Assembly: GCF_029382255.1 (NCBI RefSeq)
Contig: NZ_JARLLG010000002.1
Coordinates: forward strand, 310,001 to 374,000
Direction of reading: 5' to 3'
Source of the DNA: Isoptericola croceus
GTDB lineage: Bacteria > Actinomycetota > Actinomycetes > Actinomycetales > Cellulomonadaceae
DNA: 64,000 bases
Shown here: positions 25,320 through 33,836 of the stretch, in pieces
Position numbering within the stretch: the first letter of the stretch is position 1
Layout: each line of letters begins with the position of its first letter
Position numbers and translations under genes: made by a program
The notes under the pieces: model-generated
The model's database searches: none
Seen by the model: the letters and a program-made list of their open reading frames with translations, nothing else
What the model was told of the DNA's origin: nothing

Positions 25320-26536
25320 CCGCACCCCACCCCATCCACCGTGTGACGCTCGACGATGTCCGCGCAGCCGCCGAGCTGCTCGCGCCGGTGGTGACCCGCA
25401 CACCGGTCCACCCGTTCCGGGCGCTGTCGCAGCTCGCGGGCGCCGACGTCGTGCTCAAGTGCGAGAACCTGCAGCGCGCCGGGTCGTTCAAGATTCGTGG
25501 CGCCTTCACGCGACTCGCGCGGCTCACGCCCGAGCAGCAGGAGCGCGGCGTCGTCGCTGCCTCGGCCGGGAACCACGCGCAGGGGGTGGCGCTCGCGGCG
25601 GAGCAGCTCGGTATCCCCGCCGTCGTCTACATGCCGCAGGGCGCCTCGGTGCCGAAGCTCGAGGCCACCCGCGGCTACGGGGCCGAGGTGCGTCAGGTCG
25701 GAGCCAGCGTGGACGAGGCGCTGGGGGCGGCGCGCGCAGAGGCGGCTCGCACGGGCAAGGTGCTCATCCACCCCTTCGACCACGTCGACGTCGTGGCCGG
25801 GCAGGGGACGGTCGCCCTCGAGATCCTCGAGCAGGTGCCCGACGTCGGCACGATCGTCGTGCCGCTGGGCGGCGGCGGGCTCGTGGCCGGGATCGCCACG
25901 GTGCTGGCCGAGCTGGCGCCGCACGTCAAGGTCGTCGGTGTGCAGGCCGCCTCGGCCGCGGCCTACCCGGCCTCGCTCGCCGCGGGGCGCCCGGTGTCCG
26001 GTGACCTGGGGGCGACGATGGCCGACGGCATCGCGGTCGGGACACCGGGCGAGGTGCCCTTCGAGGTGCTCACGCGGCTCGGCATCGAGGTCCGTACCGT
26101 CACCGAGGACCAGATGTCCCGAGCGCTGCTGCTCGTGGCCGAGCGCGGCAAGCTCGTCGTCGAACCGTCCGCCGCTGCCTCGGTCGCGGCGGTGATGGCC
26201 TCGCCCCACGCCTTCGCCGGCACGGTGGTGCCGGTGCTGACCGGTGGCAACATCGATCCGCTGCTGCTGCAGCGCGTGGTGCAGCACGGCCTCGTGGCGG
26301 CCGGTCGGTACCTGCAGCTCTCGGTACGGCTGGACGACAAGCCCGGGGCGCTGGCGAACCTGCTGGAGACGATCGCCGCGGCCGAGGGCAACATCGTGCG
26401 GGTGGACCACCGGCGCACCGACACCACGCTCGAGGTCTCCGAGGTGCTCGTGACGCTCCAGCTCGAGACGAAGGGCTACGAGCACCGTGCCGCGGTCCTG
26501 GACCGGTTGCGCAGCGACGGCTACCGCGTCGGCTGA
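25316..26536 (+). CDS. ilvA: Threonine ammonia-lyase with C-terminal ACT-like domain
   Basis: 406 residues from GTG 25316 (GTGA overlap). The PLP lysine lies in RAGSFKIRGA (Lys59), with SAGNHAQGVALAAEQLG and the phosphate-binding loop VPLGGGGLVAGI also present. Residues 325-406 form an ACT-type regulatory domain (LQLSVRLDDKPGALANLLET). It deaminates threonine to 2-oxobutyrate, the first step to isoleucine or threonine breakdown. The short single-ACT form is nearer the TdcB/actinobacterial IlvA type than the two-ACT E. coli IlvA. Confidence 0.94.
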   Translation: MTAPHPIHRVTLDDVRAAAELLAPVVTRTPVHPFRALSQLAGADVVLKCENLQRAGSFKIRGAFTRLARLTPEQQERGVVAASAGNHAQGVALAAEQLGIPAVVYMPQGASVPKLEATRGYGAEVRQVGASVDEALGAARAEAARTGKVLIHPFDHVDVVAGQGTVALEILEQVPDVGTIVVPLGGGGLVAGIATVLAELAPHVKVVGVQAASAAAYPASLAAGRPVSGDLGATMADGIAVGTPGEVPFEVLTRLGIEVRTVTEDQMSRALLLVAERGKLVVEPSAAASVAAVMASPHAFAGTVVPVLTGGNIDPLLLQRVVQHGLVAAGRYLQLSVRLDDKPGALANLLETIAAAEGNIVRVDHRRTDTTLEVSEVLVTLQLETKGYEHRAAVLDRLRSDGYRVG

Positions 26537-26576
26537 GCGCTCGGCTGGACGATCTCGTCCACGACCCCGGTCGGGG

Positions 26577-26603
26577 TGTCGATCCGGGCGTCCTCCGTTC
26601 GTC
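26577..26603 (+). promoter_or_regulatory. ECF42-type promoter of the second DGPF module
   Basis: TGTCGA (26577-26582), a 17-nt spacer, then CGTC (26600-26603). Same -35, same spacing and matching -10 as the promoter at 10483. It lies 45 nt before the first ATG at 26648. Confidence 0.8.
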
Positions 26604-26647
26604 GAGGTGTTGACACGGCCACCAGGGCCGTGCGGACGAAGGAGGCC

Positions 26648-26812
26648 ATGATGCGTTTTCTCTCGACGATCCTGTGCAGGGGGCCCGAGGTGGAGCGCCA
26701 TCGGCGGTACGTCGCCGAGCGGCGGTACGGTGTCGGCGACGGCATCGACGTCGCCGACGTGATGATGTTCGGACCCGTCGTGTACGTCCGCCCAGGCGTC
26801 CGGAACCGTTGA
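26648..26812 (+). CDS. Possible small protein of unknown function (first gene of the second ECF42 module)
   Basis: 54 residues from ATG 26648, with a strong AAGGAGG at 26639-26645; ATG 26651 is an alternative. The product is basic (RGPEVERHRRYVAERRYG), with a more hydrophobic C-terminal half (DVADVMMFGPVVYVRPG). I recognise no family. Its position between the ECF42-type promoter and the DGPF gene, and the 10-nt gap to the next ATG, argue that it is translated. The short length leaves doubt. Confidence 0.5.
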   Translation: MMRFLSTILCRGPEVERHRRYVAERRYGVGDGIDVADVMMFGPVVYVRPGVRNR

Positions 26813-26822
26813 GGAGTCAGTG

Positions 26823-27194
26823 ATGCGCTACCTGATGCTGGTGCTCTCCGGCCCGCAGGACCCGGACCCCACCGGCGGGGACGCGAGCAGCGTCCCGCCG
26901 ATCGAGGACTGGGTCGACCGCTACTACGGGGACGGCACGGCCTCGGCCGGGGACCGGCTGCGTCCACCGGAGGATGCCGTCGGCGTCCGGGTGCGCGGCG
27001 GGAAGGTGCTCGTCACTGACGGGCCGTTCTCGGAGTCGAAGGAGGCGATCGGCGGCTTCGACGTCATCGAGGCGCCCGATCTCGACACGGCGATCACCGT
27101 CGCCTCCGAGCATCCCATGGCGCACCTCGGGGCGATCGAGCTGCGGCCCTGCTGGCCGCTGGACCTCGACGGGCAGCAGGGCGGTGACCGGTGA
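26823..27194 (+). CDS. YciI-like DGPF-domain protein
   Basis: 123 residues from ATG 26823, with GAGGAG at 26811-26816; GTG 26820 is one codon earlier. It opens MRYLMLVLSGPQ and carries LVTDGPFSESKEAIGGFDVI near residue 63. More divergent from the two copies at 10.5 kb than those are from each other. Second gene of the module that starts at the 26577 promoter; followed without a gap by a broken DGPF gene. Function unknown for the family. Confidence 0.92.
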   Translation: MRYLMLVLSGPQDPDPTGGDASSVPPIEDWVDRYYGDGTASAGDRLRPPEDAVGVRVRGGKVLVTDGPFSESKEAIGGFDVIEAPDLDTAITVASEHPMAHLGAIELRPCWPLDLDGQQGGDR

Positions 27195-27456
27195 TGCGGT
27201 ACCTGTTCCTGGTGCACGAGCCCGACGTCCCCGACCGGCGACCAACGCCCGGCGCGTGCGGGTCCACGACGGGGAGACGGTCGTGACCGACGGTCCCTTC
27301 GCGGAGTCGAAGGAGTTCATCGGAGGCTTCGACGTCGTCGAGGCCCCGGATCTCGCGGCGGCGATCGCGAGCGCCGCCGAGCACCCTGGTTCGTGGGGCG
27401 GGGCGACGATCGAGGTGCACCCGTTCTGGCCCACGGACGGCGGCGAGGGGGCGTGA
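27194..27456 (+). pseudogene. Broken DGPF/YciI gene (internal deletion with frameshift)
   Basis: The 5' part from ATG 27194 reads [15 protein letters not shown], a good DGPF start, but then runs out of frame to a stop. From about 27240 the other frame reads [20 protein letters not shown] and continues with normal DGPF sequence to the TGA at 27454-27456. Compared with the intact neighbour, roughly 33 codons (about 100 nt, not a multiple of three) are missing between the two parts. The stop still overlaps the sigma GTG. An N-terminally truncated product from an internal GTG is possible; an assembly error is the main alternative. Confidence 0.75.
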
Positions 27457-28778
27457 CGGACACAGCGCCCGCCGTCGAGGACGCGTTCCGCAGCGAGTGG
27501 GGGCGCGTCCTCGGCGCGGTCGCGCGCAGCACAGGCGACCTCGACCTCGCCGAGGAGTCGGCGCAGGAGGCGTTTGCCACCGCGCTGCGTACGTGGTCGC
27601 GGGACGGCGTGCCCGACCGGCCGGGAGCGTGGCTGACGACGACGGCACGTCGGCACGCGATCGACGTCCTGCGCCGGCGTCGCACCGAGGGGGAGAAGAC
27701 GGCGGCGGCGGCGCGGCTCGAGGAACGGGTGGACGGCGGCCTGCGTGCCGCGGGCACGGCCGGGGACCCGGTGCCGGACGAGGTGGCGGACGGTCTGGAC
27801 GACGCGGCGTGGGAGATCGACGACCCCGACGGCGACCTGCTGCGCCTGCTGTACACCTGCTGCCACCCGGCGATCCCGATGGAGGGGCGGGTGGCGCTCA
27901 CGCTGCGGTCCCTCACGGGCATGACGACCGCCCAGGTCGCCCGCGCCTTCCTGGTCCCCGAGGCGACGATGGCGCAGCGGCTCGTACGGGCCAAGCGCCG
28001 CATCCGTGCCACGGGGATCGTTTTCCGCGTGCCGCCGCCCACCTTCCTGGCAGACCGCATGGCGGGGGTCCTCGCGGTGCTCTACGTGCTGTTCACCGAG
28101 GGTTACGACGCGTGGGCCGAGCCCACCGACGCTGTCGAAGGCACCGCCGCCCGCCGGGCCCTGGCCGACGATGCGGTCCGGCTCGCGCGCATGGTCGCGC
28201 GGCTGCTGCCCCACGAGCCCGAGGCCCACGGGCTGCTCGCCCTGCTGCTGCTCCAGCACGCCCGGCGTGACGCCCGCACGGGGCCCGACGGCGCGGCTCG
28301 GGTCCTGGCGGAGCAGGACCGGACCCGGTGGCGCCGGGACGAGACGGCAGAGGGCCTGGGGGTGCTCGACGCCGCTCTCGCGGCGGGACGGCCGGGTCCG
28401 TACCAGGTGCAGGCGGCCATCGCGGCGCTGCACGCACGGGCGGCCGACGGCACGGGAACCGACTGGGTGGAGATCCTCGCGCTCTACGACGTCCTGGGGA
28501 AGATGACGGGCTCGCCCGTCGTCGCGCTGAACCGGGCGGTCGCGGTGGCGGAGGTGCATGGCCCGGCCGCGGCGCTGGAGGCGCTGGACGCCGTCGCCGG
28601 TGCCCCGGAGCTGGCGGGGTACCACCTGCTGGCGGGCGTCAGGGCGGACCTGCTCCTCCGGCTCGGGCGGACGAGGGACGCCGCCGAGGCCCTGCGGACC
28701 GCCCTGGCGCTCGTCGACCGCGAGGGTGACCGCCGACTTCTGCGCCGTCGGCTGGCCGACCTCGTCGCCACCCCGTGA
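27453..28778 (+). CDS. ECF42-type RNA polymerase sigma factor (second copy)
   Basis: 441 residues from GTG 27453, overlapping the preceding stop (GTGA) exactly as in the first module. Region 2: [20 protein letters not shown] to [17 protein letters not shown] (5-75). Region 4: [20 protein letters not shown] with RLVRAKRRI (about 150-184). The TPR-like C-terminal half contains [20 protein letters not shown] and [15 protein letters not shown]. Unlike the first copy it lacks the low-complexity N-terminus. The matching promoter at 26577 suggests autoregulation, and possible cross-talk with the first copy because both promoters carry the same motif. Confidence 0.93.
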   Translation: MTDTAPAVEDAFRSEWGRVLGAVARSTGDLDLAEESAQEAFATALRTWSRDGVPDRPGAWLTTTARRHAIDVLRRRRTEGEKTAAAARLEERVDGGLRAAGTAGDPVPDEVADGLDDAAWEIDDPDGDLLRLLYTCCHPAIPMEGRVALTLRSLTGMTTAQVARAFLVPEATMAQRLVRAKRRIRATGIVFRVPPPTFLADRMAGVLAVLYVLFTEGYDAWAEPTDAVEGTAARRALADDAVRLARMVARLLPHEPEAHGLLALLLLQHARRDARTGPDGAARVLAEQDRTRWRRDETAEGLGVLDAALAAGRPGPYQVQAAIAALHARAADGTGTDWVEILALYDVLGKMTGSPVVALNRAVAVAEVHGPAAALEALDAVAGAPELAGYHLLAGVRADLLLRLGRTRDAAEALRTALALVDREGDRRLLRRRLADLVATP

Positions 28779-28818
28779 CACGAGGTCGACTCCTCCGTAT
28801 CGAGGTTGTCCCCGCAGA

Positions 28819-28881
28819 CGCAACGAGCGTGCCCCCTCGTTCCTCACGCGGCGTGAGGAACGAGGGGGCACGCTCGTTGCG
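28819..28881. repeat. 63-nt perfect palindrome between convergent genes
   Basis: Arms of 31 nt (28819-28849 and 28851-28881) match perfectly around a single central base. It lies between the ECF42 sigma gene and ectC, 40 and 63 nt from their stops. It can serve as a bidirectional terminator; its length could allow cruciform formation. Confidence 0.75.
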
Positions 28882-28943
28882 CGCAACAGGTGGCACCCGA
28901 GCGGCCGGCAGATCCGACACGCGGGGCAGCGCCGAGAGCCCGG

Positions 28944-29348
28944 TCAGACCGTGGCGGTCTCCGGCTCGGTGACGAGCGGGTACACGCCGTTCTCGTCGTG
29001 CACCTCGCGGCCGGTGACCGGCGGGTTGAACACGCACACGCACGTGATGTCGGTGCGGGGGCGCACCTTGTGCTTGTCGTGGTCGTTGAGCAGGTACAGC
29101 GAGCCGGGCTTGAGCTGGTGCACCTCGCCGGTGGCCAGGTCCTCGATCTCGCCCTCGCCCGAGGTGATGAAGACGGCCTCGACGTGGTTGGCGTACCAGA
29201 AGAAGCTCTCGGTACCGGCGTACAGCGTGGTCTCGTGCACCGAGAAGCCGGCGCCCTCCTTGGCGAGGATGATGCGCTTGGAGCGCCAGTTCTCGCTCTT
29301 GATGTCGGCCTCGGTGTCGGTGATCTCGTCGAGAGTGCGGACGATCAT
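28944..29348 (-). CDS. ectC: Ectoine synthase EctC
   Basis: 134 residues, the family length. A cupin-fold protein with [68 protein letters not shown] and [11 protein letters not shown], all hallmarks of EctC; Glu and His residues in the second and third segments bind the metal. It closes N-acetyl-diaminobutyrate to ectoine. Last gene of ectABC, 40 nt after ectB; no ectD follows. Confidence 0.97.
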   Translation of the reverse strand: MIVRTLDEITDTEADIKSENWRSKRIILAKEGAGFSVHETTLYAGTESFFWYANHVEAVFITSGEGEIEDLATGEVHQLKPGSLYLLNDHDKHKVRPRTDITCVCVFNPPVTGREVHDENGVYPLVTEPETATV

Positions 29349-29388
29349 GGTTCTCCTCGGTCGTGAGAGGTCGGGTGGGCCGGTTCCG

Positions 29389-30684
29389 TCAGCCCAGGAC
29401 GGTGGCGAAGGCCTCGTCCAGGATGGCCAGGCCGCGACGCAGCTCGGCCTCGGTGATCGTCAGCGGCGGCAGCAGCTTGACGACCTCACCGTCAGGGCCG
29501 GAGGTCTCGACCAGCAGGCCGTGCTCGAACGCGTACTGGGTCACCCGGCCGGCGAGCTCGCCGTCGGGCAGCTGCAGGCCGCGGGCCAGGCCGCGCCCCT
29601 TGGCGAGCAGCTCGTGGTCGGGGTACCGCGAGACGACGGAGTTGAAGTGGCTCTCGACGAGGAGGCCCTTGGCCTTGATCTCCTTCTCGAGCGTGTCGTC
29701 GGACCAGTAGGCCCGGATCGCCTCGGACGCCGTGGCGAAAGCGGGCGCGAACCCGCGGAACGTGCCGTTGTGCTCGCCCGGCTCCCAGACGTCGAGCTCG
29801 GGGCGCACGAGGGTGATCGCCATGGGCATGCCGTAGCCGGAGATCGACTTCGACAGGCAGATGATGTCCGGGACGATGCCGGCCTCCTCGAAGGAGAAGA
29901 ACCCGCCGGTACGCCCGCAGCCCATCTGGATGTCGTCGAGGATGAGCAGGATGCCGTGCGTCGTGCACAGGTCCGCGAGGCCGCGCAGCCACTCGGCGCG
30001 GGCGGCGTTGATGCCGCCCTCGCCCTGCACGGTCTCGACGATGACGGCGGCGGGCTCGTTGAGGCCGGAGCCGCCGTCCTCGAGCATCCGCTGGAAGTAC
30101 TGGAAGTCGTCCACGTCGCCGTTGAAGTAGTCGTCGTACGGCATGGGGGTGGCGTGCACCAGCGGGATGCCGGCACCTCCGCGCTTCATGGAGTTGCCGG
30201 TCACGGACAGGGCGCCGAGCGTCATGCCGTGGAACGCGTTGGTGAAGTTGATGACGGACTCGCGGCCGGTCACCTTGCGGGCCAGCTTGAGCGCCGCCTC
30301 GACGGCGTTCGCGCCACCGGGGCCGGGGAAGACGACCTTGTGGTCGAGGCCGCGGGGCTCGAGGATGTGCGAGCGGAACGTCTGGAGGAACTCGCGACGC
30401 GCGGTGGTCAGCATGTCGAGCGAGTGCACCATGCGGTCGTCCGCGAGGAAGTCGAGCAGGACCTTCTTCAGGCGCGGGTTGTTGTGACCGTAGTTGAGAG
30501 ATCCTGCTCCCGCGAAGAAGTCGAGGTACTCGGTGCCGTCCTCGGCGTACACGGTGGCGCCGACCGCACGGTCGAACACCACGGGCCAGGCGCGGGAGTA
30601 GCTGCGGACCTCGGACTCGAGGGCGGTGAAGCCTGTCGGGTCATCGGCGGTCGACGCGTCGGACTGGGGGGTCAGGGTCGTCAC
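29389..30684 (-). CDS. ectB: Diaminobutyrate-2-oxoglutarate transaminase EctB
   Basis: 431 residues. GTG 30684 is chosen because the ribosome site GAGGAG (30693-30698) lies 8 nt upstream; an in-frame GTG at 30693 overlaps that site. Class III aminotransferase: [58 protein letters not shown] and the PLP lysine in [11 protein letters not shown] (about 278). It converts aspartate semialdehyde and glutamate to diaminobutyrate, the first step of ectoine synthesis. Confidence 0.97.
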   Translation of the reverse strand: MTTLTPQSDASTADDPTGFTALESEVRSYSRAWPVVFDRAVGATVYAEDGTEYLDFFAGAGSLNYGHNNPRLKKVLLDFLADDRMVHSLDMLTTARREFLQTFRSHILEPRGLDHKVVFPGPGGANAVEAALKLARKVTGRESVINFTNAFHGMTLGALSVTGNSMKRGGAGIPLVHATPMPYDDYFNGDVDDFQYFQRMLEDGGSGLNEPAAVIVETVQGEGGINAARAEWLRGLADLCTTHGILLILDDIQMGCGRTGGFFSFEEAGIVPDIICLSKSISGYGMPMAITLVRPELDVWEPGEHNGTFRGFAPAFATASEAIRAYWSDDTLEKEIKAKGLLVESHFNSVVSRYPDHELLAKGRGLARGLQLPDGELAGRVTQYAFEHGLLVETSGPDGEVVKLLPPLTITEAELRRGLAILDEAFATVLG

Positions 30685-30781
30685 GGAGGACACTCCTCTG
30701 AGGTGGTGCGCGCGGGTGCTTCGAGTGGAACGGGGGCTGCATCGTCACCTGCGCGCGGGACCGGTGCAGCCCGGTGTCGTG

Positions 30782-31345
30782 TCAGTTGCGGAAACCCTCG
30801 ATCACGAGAAGTGGTTCGGCCTCGTGACCGTCGGGGAAGTGGTGGGCCTCGAAGCCGGGCACCTCGTCGAGCGTGGCGCCACGGTCGTCGGACCAGCGTC
30901 GAAAGACGCGGCGGGAGGCCTGGTTGTCCTCGGTGACCGTGGTCACGAGCGAGGTGATCTCGGGCTGGTCGTCGATCACGGCGTCGATGAGACGTCCGGC
31001 GACGCGGCGGCCGCGGGCCCGTTCGTCGACCGCGACCTGCCACAGGAAGTAGCGGGACGGGTCCGACGGGAGGCGGTAGCCGCTGACGAAGCCGACGACG
31101 TCGTCGCCCAGCAGGGCGATCCGGCACGTGTCGGAGAAGTGGCCGGCCAGGAGCAGGTAGCTGTAGGACGAGTTGAGGTCCAGCGAGCCGGAGTCTCGTG
31201 CGACCCGCCACATCGCGCCACCGTCGTCGACGGTCGGGGGGCGGATCGTGAGCGGTGTGGAGTCGTCCCCGGGGGCCGTGTCAGCGGCCGCTGGGCTGGT
31301 GGATCGGCTGGTCGGATTGGTCGATGGCGTGTCAGAAATTGTCAT
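30782..31345 (-). CDS. ectA: Diaminobutyrate acetyltransferase EctA
   Basis: 187 residues from ATG 31345; ATG 31360 is possible and neither has a strong ribosome site. After a Ser/Thr-rich N-terminus (1-38), a GNAT domain begins at LTIRPPTVDDGGAMWRVARD. It contains SYSYLLLAGHFSDTCRIALL and the acetyl-CoA loop VAVDERARGRRVAGRLIDAV, then SRRVFRRWSDDRGATLDEVP. It acetylates diaminobutyrate in ectoine synthesis. First gene of ectABC; the upstream region 31346-31429 holds an AT-rich patch (GTGATTATC on the minus strand) that may include the -10 box. Confidence 0.95.
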   Translation of the reverse strand: MTISDTPSTNPTSRSTSPAAADTAPGDDSTPLTIRPPTVDDGGAMWRVARDSGSLDLNSSYSYLLLAGHFSDTCRIALLGDDVVGFVSGYRLPSDPSRYFLWQVAVDERARGRRVAGRLIDAVIDDQPEITSLVTTVTEDNQASRRVFRRWSDDRGATLDEVPGFEAHHFPDGHEAEPLLVIEGFRN

Positions 31346-31429
31346 ACCGCTATCAACCATAGACACGATCGAGGGATAATCACACCCCGTCGAGGTGAAT
31401 CCAGGGTGCGACGTTGACCACAGCCGCAC

Positions 31430-31465
31430 GGTGCCGGGGTGCCCGTCGATGGGCACCCCGGCACC
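31430..31465 (-). terminator. greA terminator
   Basis: Perfect 15-nt arms (31430-31444 and 31451-31465) around the loop GTCGAT, 7 nt past the greA stop. It separates greA from the ectA promoter on the same strand. Confidence 0.8.
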
Positions 31466-31472
31466 GAGCAGG

Positions 31473-31955
31473 TCAGCCGGAGAACGGCTTGGCGGAGCGG
31501 ATCTCCACCGGGATCTCGCGCCCGTTCGGCGCGGTGTAGCTGGTGGAGTCGCCCACCTTCTTGCCGTCGATGGCAGCACCCAGCGGTGAGGTGGGGGAGT
31601 AGACGTCGAGGTCGGTGGTCCCGGCGATCTCGCGCGAGCCCATCAGGAACGTCATCTCGTCCCCGGCGACCTCGGCGACGACGACCATGCCCGCCTCGAC
31701 GGTGCCGTCGTCGGCCGGCTGCCCGACCTGCACGTGGCGCAGCTTCTCGGTCAGCTCGCGGATGCGTGCCTCGTTCTTCCCCTGCTCCTCGCGGGCGGCG
31801 TGGTAGCCGCCGTTCTCCTTGAGGTCGCCCTCGTCGCGTGCGGCAGCGATGCGCTCGGCGATCTCGGTGCGGGCCGGTCCGGAGAGACGCTCCAGCTCGG
31901 CCTGCAACCGGTCGTGAGCCTCCTGGGTGAGCCAGGTGACGTTGCTCTCGGTCAC
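31473..31955 (-). CDS. greA: Transcription elongation factor GreA
   Basis: 160 residues from GTG 31955, with AAAGGAGAG upstream. The N-terminal coiled coil carries the acidic tip RDEGDLKENGGYHAAREEQG (Asp41, Glu42), which enters the RNA polymerase channel. The C-terminal FKBP-like domain ends SPLGAAIDGKKVGDSTSYTA and PVEIRSAKPF. It rescues backtracked polymerase by stimulating transcript cleavage. Downstream of a DUF4307 gene, as in mycobacteria (Rv1080c/Rv1081c). Confidence 0.96.
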   Translation of the reverse strand: MTESNVTWLTQEAHDRLQAELERLSGPARTEIAERIAAARDEGDLKENGGYHAAREEQGKNEARIRELTEKLRHVQVGQPADDGTVEAGMVVVAEVAGDEMTFLMGSREIAGTTDLDVYSPTSPLGAAIDGKKVGDSTSYTAPNGREIPVEIRSAKPFSG

Positions 31956-32104
31956 GAGGGCTCTCCTTTCGTGGTGCTCGTCGCCTGCCCGGGTTGGCAC
32001 GCGTCGTCGCGCCCGGCGGGCGTCGGCACGCGCGCCGGACGGCGCAGGTCTGCGGGTGAATCCCTCAGGATAGCCGACGACGGGCGGCGGTGCGTCGTCG
32101 GCCG

Positions 32105-32527
32105 TCAGCCGTCGGTGGGGTCGCAGCCCGCGACGACGGCGGTCGTCGCCAGCTCGGAGGTGCCGAGGGTCACCTCGTAGGCGGAGGTCCGGCCCTCCGC
32201 GGGACCCACGGCGACGTCGAGCGTGCCGACCTGGGCGTAGCTGGGCGACAAGGCGTCGAGGGTGCACACCGCGGTGGTCCCCGGCGGCATGTGCACCTGG
32301 AAGGTGGCCTCGAGGCGTTCGGCGTCGACGACGTCGAAGCCCACCATCTCCGCGGTCACCGGGTCGGCGGCGCTGCGCGCGAACGAGAACCAGGCCGTGC
32401 CGCCCACGGCGGCGGCGAGGGCGAGGGCGATCGCTACCTTGGCGCCCCGCCCCGGGCCGCGGGTCGAGGTCCTCGGCGTGCCGCCGTAGCGGCCGGCCGG
32501 GACGGTGGGGGACTGCTCGGAGGACAT
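32105..32527 (-). CDS. DUF4307 membrane protein
   Basis: 140 residues from ATG 32527. A basic Gly/Arg/Pro-rich N-terminus, one membrane helix (VAIALALAAAVGGTAWFSF, about 31-49), then an extracytoplasmic beta-rich domain with two Cys (AVCTLDALSPSYAQVGTLDV and VVAGCDPTDG) that could form a disulphide. Family of unknown function; its conserved place between greA and mca in actinobacteria supports the call. Confidence 0.88.
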   Translation of the reverse strand: MSSEQSPTVPAGRYGGTPRTSTRGPGRGAKVAIALALAAAVGGTAWFSFARSAADPVTAEMVGFDVVDAERLEATFQVHMPPGTTAVCTLDALSPSYAQVGTLDVAVGPAEGRTSAYEVTLGTSELATTAVVAGCDPTDG

Positions 32528-32580
32528 GACACCATTGTCCTCCACGACGCGGACGTCCCGAGACCATCCCAGGAGGACCC

Positions 32581-33477
32581 TTGACCGGCGAACCACTGCG
32601 GCTCATGGCGGTGCACGCGCACCCGGACGATGAGTCGAGCAAGGGTGCTGCGACGACGGCCCGCTACGCGGCCGAGGGCGTCGAGGTCCTCGTGGTGACC
32701 TGCACGGGTGGGGAGCGTGGCGACGTGCTCAACCCGTCGTTCGTGCCGCCCGAGGGGCACGAGTTCGACACGCTCGAGGGCAAGCGTGCCGTCCGGCGGC
32801 TGGAGATGGAGGCTGCCGCGGCGGCGCTCGGTGTGCACCAGCAGTGGCTCGGGTTCGTCGACTCCGGGCTGCCGGAGGGCGACCCCCTGCCGCCGCTGCC
32901 CGAGGGCTGCTTCGCGCTGCTGCCGCTGGAGGAGGCGTCGGCGCCGCTCGTCGAGCTTGTCCGGCAGTTCCGCCCGCACGTCATGACGACCTACGACCCG
33001 ACCGGCGGCTACCCGCACCCGGACCACATCCGGTGCCACGAGGTCGCGTTCGAGGCCTATTACGCGGCGGGCGACGCGAGTCGCTACGTGGTCGACGGAG
33101 GCGCCGAGCCCTGGGAACCGCGCAAGCTCTACTACAACCACGGCTTCTCGATGGACCGCATCCGGGCCGCGCACGAGGCCATGGAAGGCGCCGGCCTGGA
33201 GTCGCCGTTCGGGGGCTGGATCGAGTCGCGCACCGCCCGGGAGATCCCTGAGCGGGAGGTCACCACGCGGATCGACGCCGCCGGGTTCTTCGCCCAGCGG
33301 GACGCCGCGCTCGTGGCGCACGCCTCGCAGATCGATCCCGACGGCTTCTTCTTCGCCGTTCCGCGCGACCTCGAGGTGGACGTCTGGCCCACCGAGGAGT
33401 TCGAGCTCGCGGACTCCCGGATACCGGTCGCCACGCCGGAGGACGACCTGTTCGCCGGCCTGCGGGAGGAGTCCTGA
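32581..33477 (+). CDS. mca: Mycothiol S-conjugate amidase Mca
   Basis: 298 residues from TTG 32581, with AGGAGG a few nt upstream. The zinc-binding motif [13 protein letters not shown] (about 13-25), the [12 protein letters not shown] segment and the second ligand region [19 protein letters not shown] define the GlcNAc-PI deacetylase/LmbE fold. The [13 protein letters not shown] segment supports Mca over MshB. It cleaves mycothiol-toxin adducts, releasing exportable mercapturates, and implies that the host makes mycothiol. First gene of an mca-membrane protein-nitrilase operon. Confidence 0.95.
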   Translation: MTGEPLRLMAVHAHPDDESSKGAATTARYAAEGVEVLVVTCTGGERGDVLNPSFVPPEGHEFDTLEGKRAVRRLEMEAAAAALGVHQQWLGFVDSGLPEGDPLPPLPEGCFALLPLEEASAPLVELVRQFRPHVMTTYDPTGGYPHPDHIRCHEVAFEAYYAAGDASRYVVDGGAEPWEPRKLYYNHGFSMDRIRAAHEAMEGAGLESPFGGWIESRTAREIPEREVTTRIDAAGFFAQRDAALVAHASQIDPDGFFFAVPRDLEVDVWPTEEFELADSRIPVATPEDDLFAGLREES

Positions 33478-33836
33478 TGTCCCTCGCGCTGCTCGCCGGC
33501 CTGTTCGCCGACGTCACCCCGTCGCCCAGCCCGACCACCCGGCCGCTGGAGGACTGGGAGGTGACCCCCGGTCTCACGGGTTTCCTCGCGACGTTCGCTG
33601 TCGCGGTGGCCGCCGTCCTGCTCCTGCTGTCGCTGAGCCGCCACGTGCGCAAGGCGAACGCCTACGCCCGTGCGCACGGCATCGAGGTGCCGGAGCGGCG
33701 GACCATCGCGTTCGGGCGCACGCATCCCGAGGAGGAAGCGCCGGCCGCCACGCCCACGTCGCCCGACGTCGCGCCCGCGGTGGGGTCGCCCGACGACGGC
33801 GCTCCGGACGGGCCAGGGAACGACCGGTCGTCATGA
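33477..33836 (+). CDS. Small membrane protein (Rv1083-like position)
   Basis: 119 residues; ATG 33477 overlaps the mca stop (ATGA). A short extracytoplasmic N-terminus (PSPSPTTRPLEDWEVTPGL) precedes one clear membrane helix (about 37-57, FLATFAVAVAAVLLLLSLSR), then a cytoplasmic tail with ERRTIAFGRTHPEEE and a Pro/Ala-rich end. The corresponding mycobacterial gene next to mca is also a small membrane protein. Function unknown; coupling suggests it is made with Mca. Confidence 0.85.
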   Translation: MSLALLAGLFADVTPSPSPTTRPLEDWEVTPGLTGFLATFAVAVAAVLLLLSLSRHVRKANAYARAHGIEVPERRTIAFGRTHPEEEAPAATPTSPDVAPAVGSPDDGAPDGPGNDRSS

